Assembly: GCA_964486725.1 (NCBI GenBank)
Contig: CAZAOK010000023.1
Location: 1-42,064 of the forward strand
From: M55B154 sp964486725
GTDB lineage: Bacteria > Spirochaetota > UBA4802 > UB4802
Length of the DNA: 42,064 nucleotides
Reading direction: 5' to 3'
In this document: positions 1 to 7,649 of the stretch, one piece after another
How positions within the stretch are numbered: the first letter of the stretch is position 1
Layout of the letters: each line of letters begins with the position of its first letter
Program-made: the position numbers and the translations under genes
The notes under the pieces: model-generated
The model's input: the letters and a program-made list of their open reading frames with translations, nothing else
What the model was told of the DNA's origin: nothing
Databases searched by the model: none

Positions 1-205
1 GGTTCTTTTAAATAATGATTCTTACGAATCTTCTATGTAATTAGTCCTTTCTTAATTCATTACTCATTAATATCTGTACTTCATGTTCGCCCCAATAATC
101 TTTCAAACCATAAAAATTATTACTATTCATCAAAATACAATCGTTATTTAACGGATATATATATTTAACACGATGATATAGAGGGAAAACAAACACAAAA
201 AATAC

Positions 206-233
206 TTGCAATAATTGCATGCAACAGTATAAA
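206..233 (+). promoter_or_regulatory. Candidate promoter with palindromic operator core
   Basis: A -35-like TTGCAA (206-211) and a -10-like TATAAA (228-233) are separated by 16 bases. The spacer carries the perfect 10-bp palindrome TTGCATGCAA (215-224), a usual place for a repressor operator. The first gene starts at 240, so transcription would begin at or beside the start codon, and no Shine-Dalgarno sequence is visible. The LacI-type regulator encoded at 1376 is the obvious candidate to bind here. That link is inference; only the sequence pattern is seen. Positions 1-205 are AT-rich and hold nothing else I can support. Confidence 0.5.
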
Positions 234-239
234 TAACAC

Positions 240-1379
240 ATGGATAATTACAGTGACCTGAAAAAAAACTATACCATACACGGAAGAGCCGTGTCCAACC
301 GGTTTTTTGCCCAGGCCATGGAAATCAATCGCGCTGGAGACGGTGGTAGTGTCAGTGACGCAATTATTGAAAGGTACCGAAAGCTTGCCAGGGGATCATG
401 GGGAATAGTATCACTTGAAGCAGTCTCGGTCACCCCGGAAAGCCTTGCCAGACCCAATGGACTCATACTCAACGAAAAGAATCTGGATGGCTTTAAAAAA
501 CTTGTTGAAGCATTCAAGAAAGAGAACCCCGACTCACTGCTTTTCTTTCAGTTAACCCATTCCGGCAGGCAAAGCGGCAGTTTTTCACGCCGGGTAAAGA
601 TGTATGAAGATGAAGATGACAGCTGCAGGGTGCTTACCACGGATGAATTATCACGAATTACAGATGAGTTTCACCATGCGGTAAGGCTGGCAGCAATGGC
701 GGGTGCCGATGGGGTTGACATCAAGGCATGTCACGGATACCTGCTTGGAGAGATGCTGCGTCCCGCAAATACCCGTGAAGACGGATATGGCAATGACCCC
801 ATGGGACGCACACGAATACTTCGGGAAATATTTCAAAAAGCATCACGTGACTATCCGCGATTAATTACTGGTTCACGAATATCATTATACGAGGGCATCA
901 GGGGTGGTTGCGGTACAGATGGTCCCGATGAATTAATTGAGAATACTGATAATATGATGGACAGCATCGCCTTATGCGAAAAAGCGGGAGCCCATTACAT
1001 AAACGTATCAGCGGGAGTTCCTGCCGTAACCCCCCATGTGACCAGGCCGGTAAAAAGTAACAGCTTTTTTCTCTACTATCATTTCAGGTACCAGAAGCTG
1101 GTAAAAGAGCACTTTCCGGGTTTAACGGTAATCGGTTCGGCATATTCATCTGCCCGAGAAGAAGGACCCATGCTTGCCGGTGAAAACCTCAAAAAAAACT
1201 ACGTTGACCTCGCTGGATTTGGAAGACAAAACCTGGCTGACCCCCTGACCCCCCGCAAGATCATGGATGGCAATGCTGACCAGGTGAATTACTGCACCCT
1301 GTGCGGCGGCTGCTCAAGGCTATTAAAGAAACATGACCCGGTACATTGTATAGTATATGATAATGAGGACAGGAAATGA
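240..1379 (+). CDS. NADH:flavin oxidoreductase / old yellow enzyme family protein
   Basis: A 379-residue TIM-barrel FMN enzyme of the old yellow enzyme family, expected to act in the cytoplasm on an enone, keto or related substrate using NAD(P)H. The family signature is seen at about residues 154-180 (GADGVDIKACHGYLL followed by RPANTREDGYG). In the usual H-x-x-H active-site pair the first His is replaced by Lys (I-K-A-C-H), which sets it apart from classic enoate reductases. Near the C-terminus there is a Cys-rich stretch (CTLCGGC) resembling the iron-sulfur binding cysteines of 2,4-dienoyl-CoA reductase relatives, but the protein ends soon after, so the second flavin/NAD domain of those enzymes is absent. 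The ATG at 240 is required to keep the first barrel strand. It overlaps the LacI-type regulator by 4 bases (ATGA). The substrate is unknown. Confidence 0.85.
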   Translation: MDNYSDLKKNYTIHGRAVSNRFFAQAMEINRAGDGGSVSDAIIERYRKLARGSWGIVSLEAVSVTPESLARPNGLILNEKNLDGFKKLVEAFKKENPDSLLFFQLTHSGRQSGSFSRRVKMYEDEDDSCRVLTTDELSRITDEFHHAVRLAAMAGADGVDIKACHGYLLGEMLRPANTREDGYGNDPMGRTRILREIFQKASRDYPRLITGSRISLYEGIRGGCGTDGPDELIENTDNMMDSIALCEKAGAHYINVSAGVPAVTPHVTRPVKSNSFFLYYHFRYQKLVKEHFPGLTVIGSAYSSAREEGPMLAGENLKKNYVDLAGFGRQNLADPLTPRKIMDGNADQVNYCTLCGGCSRLLKKHDPVHCIVYDNEDRK

Positions 1380-2386
1380 AAGAAGTGAACACACTTGAAG
1401 ATATAGCAAAAATATGCGATGTGTCGGCAAGTACGGTTTCAAGGGTCTTGAATAATGAACCCGGTATATCTGATCACACGCGTGAAAGGGTGCTTGATAT
1501 TGCCAGGAAGTATAACTTCGCCGTGCAAAAACGCAGAAGACCTGTTAGCAGAAGTTTGGTAAACATAACCATAGCCGTCCCGGAACATTCCCAACTGGCA
1601 GTAAACCCTTTTTATGATATGGGAGAACTCGTTACCGCCATACACGGGGCATTCGATACAGTCAAATGTCACCTGCAGGTGCAGACATTTCATGACCTGG
1701 AAGAACAGGTAAAAACAGAAGCCATTGAAAGTGATGGAATTATTTGCGCATTCGGTACATTGTCAGAAGAAGCATTACATACTCTAAGAAAAGGAAGGGT
1801 GCCATACCTGTTTCTGAACCGGACATACGTGGGTGAAAACTATATATCATGTAACAATCTACAGGGCATGTTGACACTTGGAACCTATCTCTACAGGCAG
1901 GGCTATAAAAAAATAGGTTATCTTGGCTGTTCAGATATACCCGTCAATGAAGACAGGTACAGGGGATACCTTCTGGCAGCGCATGAAAATACGGGTACTT
2001 GTGATAACCTGCCGGTCTGCACGGTTAAAGAGATCGAGGATATCAACCATAATACCGCTGAATACTTTATTGAGACTGGCTGCGACGCGGTAGCCTGTTT
2101 CAACGATAATTTCGCCATACGACTCATAGGAGAATTTCAGTCAAGGGGCATCAGTATTCCCGAAAACATGGGAATCACCGGTTTCGATGACTCGCCAATG
2201 CGCCGAATTTTCAGCCCGTCCATTACCACCATAAGTCTTTCAACATATGACATGGGTTTCCTGGGAGCACGCTGGCTGCTTGACAATATCACAAGAAAAG
2301 AAACAAGAGAATTACGCCTGGAGGTGAACGGTAGTTTCATCCCGGGTGATTCAGTGATACACAAACGTGTTAAGGAGAAACCCTGA
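1376..2386 (+). CDS. LacI family transcriptional regulator
   Basis: A 336-residue LacI/GalR-type repressor. The N-terminal helix-turn-helix (about residues 5-50) shows TLEDIAKICDVSASTVSRVLNN, and a periplasmic-binding-protein-like effector domain follows to the end. Such regulators normally bind a sugar or a sugar-derived metabolite and a palindromic operator. The gene overlaps the preceding oxidoreductase by 4 bases and the following dehydrogenase by 1 base (TGATG), so it lies inside the operon it probably controls. The likely target is the palindrome at 215-224 within the candidate promoter of the cluster. Family assignment is firm; effector and operator are inferred. Confidence 0.93.
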   Translation: MKEVNTLEDIAKICDVSASTVSRVLNNEPGISDHTRERVLDIARKYNFAVQKRRRPVSRSLVNITIAVPEHSQLAVNPFYDMGELVTAIHGAFDTVKCHLQVQTFHDLEEQVKTEAIESDGIICAFGTLSEEALHTLRKGRVPYLFLNRTYVGENYISCNNLQGMLTLGTYLYRQGYKKIGYLGCSDIPVNEDRYRGYLLAAHENTGTCDNLPVCTVKEIEDINHNTAEYFIETGCDAVACFNDNFAIRLIGEFQSRGISIPENMGITGFDDSPMRRIFSPSITTISLSTYDMGFLGARWLLDNITRKETRELRLEVNGSFIPGDSVIHKRVKEKP

Positions 2387-3165
2387 TGAAAACATCTCCT
2401 GAATCAACACTGGCCGTGGTTACCGGGTCAACTTCGGGGATCGGCAAAGCCATTGCCCGATCACTGGCAGATAAGGGGCTAACCGTCATCCTTAATGGGC
2501 GCAGGGACATTTCAGAGATATCAGAATTTATGGATGAACTGCGCAAATCTTCAGGTGATAAAAACATCTGTCATTACGTGCGGGGGGACGTGGCCGATGA
2601 CATCACACACATGGCTATCCATGAAAAGATACATCAGCTGGGAGGCGAACTGAAAGTGCTGGTGAACAATGCCGGTATGTCCACCAAAGACAGAAAGGAC
2701 GTGCTTGAACTTGAACGGGATGATGTGACCCGCCTGTTTGATGTAAACTTAACCGGTCCATTCATGCTCACCAGGCTGCTCTCTCATGAACTTATGAATC
2801 ATGAATCGACATCATATATAATCAATATATCCTCGTTGTCAGCCTATACCGTTTCCACCAATCGGGCGGACTATTGCATATCAAAGGCGGGCCTGTCGAT
2901 GATGACACAGGTGTTCGCTTCCAGGCTGGCGGGTGAAAACGTGGCTGTGTTTGAGATACGACCCGGAATAATTCGAACAGGTATGACAGAAGGGGTTATG
3001 GGCAGGTATGAACAATTGGTAGATGAAGGACTGTTGCCAATACCGCGAATTGGTGAACCAGGTGATATAGCCAGGACTGTTATGGGAATCGTGGAAGGCT
3101 ATCATCCATATGCAACCGGTTCTGTGCTTAACGTGGATGGCGGATTTCACATAAGGAGATTATAA
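2386..3165 (+). CDS. SDR family oxidoreductase (FabG-like)
   Basis: A 259-residue short-chain dehydrogenase/reductase using NAD(P). Seen: the Rossmann glycine motif TGSTSGIGKAIA near the N-terminus, the NNAG motif at about residue 97, and the active-site Ser followed by Y-C-I-S-K (Tyr-x-x-x-Lys) at about residues 165-169. Length is normal for the classical SDR class. The Shine-Dalgarno AAGGAG lies in the end of the regulator gene just before the ATG. In this cluster it most likely oxidises or reduces a sugar or sugar-acid hydroxyl, comparable to the SDRs of hexuronate and polyol pathways; sequence alone does not give the substrate. Confidence 0.9.
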   Translation: MKTSPESTLAVVTGSTSGIGKAIARSLADKGLTVILNGRRDISEISEFMDELRKSSGDKNICHYVRGDVADDITHMAIHEKIHQLGGELKVLVNNAGMSTKDRKDVLELERDDVTRLFDVNLTGPFMLTRLLSHELMNHESTSYIINISSLSAYTVSTNRADYCISKAGLSMMTQVFASRLAGENVAVFEIRPGIIRTGMTEGVMGRYEQLVDEGLLPIPRIGEPGDIARTVMGIVEGYHPYATGSVLNVDGGFHIRRL

Positions 3166-3167
3166 CC

Positions 3168-5180
3168 GTGCGTGTATCCCATCTCACTATCGATGGACGA
3201 ACCATACCGAAAATATCCTGCGAAGTTATCGTGGCGGGGTCGGGTACGGCTTCGTTGAACGGGGCACTGCATTGTAAAAGGCTTGGAATTGAGGACGTGG
3301 TAATAGTTACCGACCGAATGGGAGCGGGCACGTCCGCCAATACCGGTTCAGATAAACAGACATACTACAGGCTCAACCCCGGTGGAGATACAAGGGACGG
3401 TATAAGAGAAATGGCCTTTGATCTTTTCAACGGGCAGTGTATGCATGGGGATATCGCACTCGTGGAGGCAGCCCTGTCTGAGCGTGAATTTTTCCACCTT
3501 GTGGAGCTGGGGGTGGGCTTTCCCTGTAACGAATTCGGTGAATACGCGGGATATATAACCGACCACGATGAGAGGGGACGGGGGACGTCAGCCGGGCCGC
3601 GCACATCCATAATGATGTATGAAAAACTGGCAAATGAGATTCGTCAACTTGGAATACCCGTCCTTGAAAATTATTATATCATGGATTTGATCGTCGATAC
3701 CCCGCCGGGTGAATCACCTGCCTGTAGAGGCATTGTTGCCATAGATAAAACCAGGAAAGACGATGCAGCCAGCGGACTGGTAGCGTTTGAAGCCCGGTAT
3801 ATTGTATACGGAACAGGGGGGCCCGGGGCACTCTTCAGGGATTCGGTATATCCGCATTCGCAGGTTGGGGCGCTGGGGCTGGCACTCAGGGGAGGGGCCA
3901 GGGCGCAGAATCTCACGGAAAACCAGTTCGGCATAGCATCAACAAAAGTAAGATGGAACCTGTCAGGCAGTTTTCAGCAGGTGCTGCCCAGGTATATCTC
4001 TACCAATGATGATGGCTCAGATGAACGTGAATTTCTGAACGACTACTTCCCCGATGCAATGACACAACTAACGGTGCAGTTTTTGAAAGGATACCAGTGG
4101 CCATTTGATGTGCGTAAAATATCAGGATACGGATCATCACTGGTAGACCTGCTGGTGTATTACCAGCAGAAAATGAAGGGCAGACGGGTCTTTATGGACT
4201 TTCGACATAATCCTTCGATAGAGAACTTTACATTTGAAATACAATACCTCCCCACCATTGTGAAAGAATACCTTGAAAACTCGGGGGCAGACGAAGATAC
4301 CCCGGTAAAAAGGCTTCGCCGGATGAACGAACCCGCATACCGGCTGTACCTTCAAAAGGGTATTGACCTTGCGGTTGAACCGCTTGAAATCGCCGTATGT
4401 CATCAGCACATGAACGGCGGTCTTGCTGCGGATCACTGGTGGGAATCCAATGTGAAAAACTTTTTCCCGGTGGGTGAATGCTGCGGTACCCACGGCGTAT
4501 ACCGTCCCGGAGGAAGCGCTTTGAATTCTGGCCAGGTGGGCTCGCTCAGGGCCGCCCAGCGTATAGCCCGCAGAAGCAAAAGTCATGGTGAGATACATAT
4601 TCAACGCAATGACGAAGAGTTACTGCATGAATCATTGCGTGAAAGGCTCAAATACCTTGATGGCTTGTACCAGGTTGGCGGTAAGGTTGATCCGCTACGT
4701 GAACGGAAGGCCCTGCAGTCACTCATGTCAGATAATATGGGTATTTTCAGGGATCCCATAATGATCAGGAATGCCGTAAATACATGCAGGCAGATGATGG
4801 AAGTGCACAGGTTTTCAGGAATAAGCGACAGCAATCAGCTTATCATGTTTTTACAGAATGAAGACCTGCTGGTTACCGCCATGGCATTCCTTGTGTCCGC
4901 CTCCAATCTTTTTGAAAAGATCACGGGGGGACGGGGGTCATGGCTTTTAGGTTCAGCAGAGGCATGGGAAGAAGAAATGAACAATTCGTTTACAAATTGG
5001 CTGAACGATGCAGGTGGAAATAATTCACTTCGCGGTTTTATCCAGGAGATCAGGACAGGCGCAAACCTTGATTTCACATGCGAGATGGTGAAGGCCCGTG
5101 CCGTACCTGAATCAGAGATATGGTTTGAAACGGTTTGGAAGCAATTCAGAGAGGATGAATATTTCAACAGGGAGGAATAG
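3168..5180 (+). CDS. FAD-dependent oxidoreductase, fumarate reductase/succinate dehydrogenase flavoprotein-like
   Basis: A 670-residue flavoprotein. The N-terminal dinucleotide-binding fold is seen as VIVAGSGTASLNGALHCKRLG (residues about 20-40), where the usual third Gly of GxGxxG is Ser. Near residues 410-465 the second FAD-contact region (NGGLAADHWWES, then FPVGECCGTHGVYRPGGSALNSGQVGSLRAA) matches the layout of SdhA/FrdA and L-aspartate oxidase proteins. It is a soluble-looking protein without a signal peptide, so a cytoplasmic enzyme is likely. The GTG start at 3168 is preceded by AAGGAGAT in the end of the previous gene, only 2 bases away. Family membership is clear; a role in oxidising a sugar-derived or dicarboxylate intermediate is inferred from neighbours. 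Confidence 0.82.
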   Translation: MRVSHLTIDGRTIPKISCEVIVAGSGTASLNGALHCKRLGIEDVVIVTDRMGAGTSANTGSDKQTYYRLNPGGDTRDGIREMAFDLFNGQCMHGDIALVEAALSEREFFHLVELGVGFPCNEFGEYAGYITDHDERGRGTSAGPRTSIMMYEKLANEIRQLGIPVLENYYIMDLIVDTPPGESPACRGIVAIDKTRKDDAASGLVAFEARYIVYGTGGPGALFRDSVYPHSQVGALGLALRGGARAQNLTENQFGIASTKVRWNLSGSFQQVLPRYISTNDDGSDEREFLNDYFPDAMTQLTVQFLKGYQWPFDVRKISGYGSSLVDLLVYYQQKMKGRRVFMDFRHNPSIENFTFEIQYLPTIVKEYLENSGADEDTPVKRLRRMNEPAYRLYLQKGIDLAVEPLEIAVCHQHMNGGLAADHWWESNVKNFFPVGECCGTHGVYRPGGSALNSGQVGSLRAAQRIARRSKSHGEIHIQRNDEELLHESLRERLKYLDGLYQVGGKVDPLRERKALQSLMSDNMGIFRDPIMIRNAVNTCRQMMEVHRFSGISDSNQLIMFLQNEDLLVTAMAFLVSASNLFEKITGGRGSWLLGSAEAWEEEMNNSFTNWLNDAGGNNSLRGFIQEIRTGANLDFTCEMVKARAVPESEIWFETVWKQFREDEYFNREE

Positions 5181-5183
5181 CTG

Positions 5184-5792
5184 GTGAAAAATATATTGTA
5201 TGTGGCAACGGGAATTATACATCCTTCAATTCCCCTGATACGAAAAGTTAAAACCATGATTGAGCTCAACGGACAGGGTAACATCACCAGGGCTCATTCG
5301 GTTGAAGGTTTGAAGAAATTACAAACGGGATCATATGATGCTGTAGTGCTGTTCTTTCACCGGCAGAAGATTTCCGGGGAGGCACTGGATGCGCTTACGA
5401 ATTTCGTAGAACATGGGGGGGGGTGTCTGGCCATTCACGCGGCTTCCGCGTCTTTTAAGAAAGAGCCTGGTTACGAGAAATTTCTCGGCGGTAAATTTAT
5501 TTCACATGATGTGGTGCAAAATTTCACCGTTACGCCGGATACATCTTCTTTCCTTTTTGGTGATGTTCCCCCGTTTAACGTGAAGGATGAATTGTATATA
5601 CATCGGTACAGCCAGGAGGTTACCGTACATGCGGTAGCGGACAATAACGGAACCTCTGAACCTGTTATCTGGACAAAAAAACAGGGAAGTGGCCGAATCT
5701 GCTATTTCTCACTGGGGCATACTTCAAAATCTGCAGACCACCCGGTTTTCAAAGAGATTATCAGGCGTGGAATTACCTGGGTAATTCAATAA
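5184..5792 (+). CDS. ThuA domain-containing protein
   Basis: A 202-residue protein of the ThuA (trehalose utilisation) family, a class-I-glutamine-amidotransferase-like fold. Seen: the GGGCLAIHAAS turn at about residues 75-85, the DELY motif near residue 135, and the C-terminal PVIWTKKQGSGRICYFSLGHT followed by HPVFKEIIRRGITWVIQ, all typical of the family. ThuA proteins accompany Gfo/Idh/MocA dehydrogenases in 3-keto-glycoside metabolism, and the very next gene here is such a dehydrogenase. The GTG start at 5184 follows GGGAGG with 8-base spacing, 3 bases after the previous stop. The exact reaction is not known from sequence. Confidence 0.87.
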   Translation: MKNILYVATGIIHPSIPLIRKVKTMIELNGQGNITRAHSVEGLKKLQTGSYDAVVLFFHRQKISGEALDALTNFVEHGGGCLAIHAASASFKKEPGYEKFLGGKFISHDVVQNFTVTPDTSSFLFGDVPPFNVKDELYIHRYSQEVTVHAVADNNGTSEPVIWTKKQGSGRICYFSLGHTSKSADHPVFKEIIRRGITWVIQ

Positions 5793-5806
5793 TAACTGGA
5801 GGCATT

Positions 5807-6681
5807 ATGAGCGCGAAATTCAGAATCGGAATGATCGGATGCGGTGACATNNNNNNNNNNNNNNNNNNNNNNNNNNNNNNNNNNNNNNNNNNNNNNNNNN
5901 NNNNNNNNNNNNNNNNNNNNNNNNNNNNNNNNNNNNNNNNNNNNNNNNNNTGGACGAGGCCCTGGAAATCTGCAGGGTTGCCCGTCAGAAGAAACTGAAG
6001 GTGGGTGTCAACTACCAGTACAGGTATGATCCCAAATGCTATACCATGGTAAATGCCGCCAGGAATGGACAGCTTGGAAATCTTTATTATGGCAGATGCA
6101 ACCTGCCGTGGCACCGGGACAGTGATTATTTTGAAATAAGTCCATGGCATTGCACCATGGAAGAAGCGGGAGGTGGCACCCTGCTCACACAGGCAAGTCA
6201 CATACTGGATCTGATGTTGTGGTCATTCAACGGGAAAATGAAATCGGCGCAGGGCATGACAGCACAGCGGGTGTTTACCGATGTTGAAGTTGAAGATCTT
6301 GCCATGGGAATTATTGAAATGGAAGATGGAAGACTTGTTGAAGTGAACAGTTCAATGATAGCGGTACCATCAAGACCAGTGCAAATCGAGGTGTATGGCT
6401 CAAAGGGTACGGCGATTTATACGGGTTTTGAATCAGAACGAAAGCTTAAGGTGTATGGAACTAAAATTAAAAAGTCAAAATTGCCGGTTCGGGGTATACA
6501 CGCGTTGAGCCGCAGCATGGACGCATTCAGGCTGTGGATTCAAAAGGACATTCCCTACCTGGTTCCAGTGGAACAGTCGTTGCCGGTACTGGCGGCCATA
6601 TCAGCAATATACCAGTCGGCTGAATCAGGCCGAAAGATTGAAGTTGATTCCCGTTACCTGGAATACATGAACTATGGATAA
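5807..6681 (+). CDS. Gfo/Idh/MocA family oxidoreductase, interrupted by an assembly gap
   Basis: An NAD(P)-dependent sugar oxidoreductase. Before the gap the start of the Rossmann fold is seen (FRIGMIGCGD, ATG at 5807 after GGAGG). After the gap, from 5953, the protein continues as DEALEICRVARQKKLKVGVN, which in this family follows the E-K-P loop at roughly residue 100, and then runs through the substrate domain to the stop at 6681. The two parts are in different frames across the 100 N, so the N run is a placeholder. From the family layout about 80-90 codons are missing, including the E-K-P motif and most of the NAD site. I treat this as one intact gene, not a pseudogene. It overlaps the AEC transporter by 8 bases. 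Confidence 0.85.
5851..5950. other. Assembly gap of 100 N
   Basis: Exactly 100 unknown bases inside the Gfo/Idh/MocA gene. The reading frame before and after does not match across it, and the missing part of the protein needs more than 100 bases, so the true gap is probably about 240-270 bases. Any apparent reading frames spanning it are artefacts. Confidence 0.98.
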
Positions 6682-7618
6682 CCTTCTTTTTACTATTAAT
6701 GCTGTGGTACCTGTATTCCTGGTTGTCTTTGCCGGCAGGATTATGGCACGCCTTGGATTCATGGATGACATTTTCGTGACGAAGGCCAACGCGATTGTTT
6801 TTAATCTTGCCATGCCGGTTTTGGTTTTTTTAAAAATTTCGGCGGCAGACTTTACGCTGATATTCGATGCAAATGTTATACTCATGGTGTGCGGACTTAC
6901 ATTCATGGCATTCATAATTGCATGGATAGCAGCTGTTATCTTCATAAAAGAAGCCACGCAACAGGGACCATTTATCCAGGGAACCTTCAGAAGTAATAAT
7001 GCCATTATCGGGCTGGCCCTGGCGATCAACATGTTCAGTGACAACGGGGTTACGCTGGTGGTTATTTTGCTGGCATTTCTTATGCCATTGTATAATTTAT
7101 TATCCGTTTTTGCGCTCACAATTCCCCTGAAAAAAGAAAATAACCTTACCCCTTTCCACATATTTATACAGGTTGCAACCAATCCATTGATAATCGCCGT
7201 CTTACTTGCTGTCCCATTTTCATTGCTTCAGATCAGTATCGAGGGAGTTATCCATCGCACCCTTTCATACCTGGCACAGATGACCCTTCCCGTGGCATTG
7301 CTGTGCATAGGTGCTACCCTGGATTACAGCAGGATGAAACATACTTTCATCACCGCCCTTGGGGCATCGATTACAAAGATCATTATACTTCCTGTTCTGG
7401 CGGTAATAATATCAATACAGATGGGATTGCGCGGTGAAACACTGGGGGCGGTGTTTCTTGTCTTTGCGTGTCCCACGGCAATCTCTTCGTTTATAATGGC
7501 AAAAGCCATGGATAACGATGGAGACCTCGCGGCACAAATTGTGTTGCTTACCACTACCTTTTCATTGTTTACTATCGCCGGGGGAATTTTTATGATGAAA
7601 TTATATGGTTTACTGTAA
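6674..7618 (+). CDS. AEC family transporter (auxin efflux carrier-like)
   Basis: A 314-residue hydrophobic inner-membrane carrier with about 8-10 predicted transmembrane segments in two similar halves. The N-terminal half reads NAVVPVFLVVFAGRIMARLG and then FNLAMPVLVFLKIS; the second half contains LPVALLCIGATLDYSRM and later FACPTAISSFIMAKAM. Both are characteristic of AEC/malate-permease-type proteins, which move organic acids or other small anions. The start overlaps the end of the dehydrogenase gene by 8 bases, a sign of translational coupling. In this cluster it could import the substrate acid or export a product. No ABC or PTS sugar importer is seen nearby, which makes it the only candidate transporter of the cluster. 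Confidence 0.9.
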   Translation: MDNLLFTINAVVPVFLVVFAGRIMARLGFMDDIFVTKANAIVFNLAMPVLVFLKISAADFTLIFDANVILMVCGLTFMAFIIAWIAAVIFIKEATQQGPFIQGTFRSNNAIIGLALAINMFSDNGVTLVVILLAFLMPLYNLLSVFALTIPLKKENNLTPFHIFIQVATNPLIIAVLLAVPFSLLQISIEGVIHRTLSYLAQMTLPVALLCIGATLDYSRMKHTFITALGASITKIIILPVLAVIISIQMGLRGETLGAVFLVFACPTAISSFIMAKAMDNDGDLAAQIVLLTTTFSLFTIAGGIFMMKLYGLL

Positions 7619-7649
7619 ATCTACAAATTGACACGTGGAGAAATGTACC

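Noticed and set aside
41..241. Minus-strand frame of 66 codons before the first gene
   Set aside because: AT-rich, no ribosome site, no recognisable protein features, and it covers the promoter of the 240 gene.
4137..4604. Minus-strand frame of 155 codons
   Set aside because: Lies wholly inside the SdhA-like flavoprotein gene, whose protein is clearly conserved; no family features on the opposite strand.
5807..6681. Pseudogene or frameshifted dehydrogenase
   Set aside because: The frame change coincides with an N run of arbitrary length, so it is an assembly artefact; both flanks are intact.
6625..7182. Minus-strand frame of 185 codons
   Set aside because: Antisense to the AEC carrier; its hydrophobic look is the mirror of membrane-helix codons.
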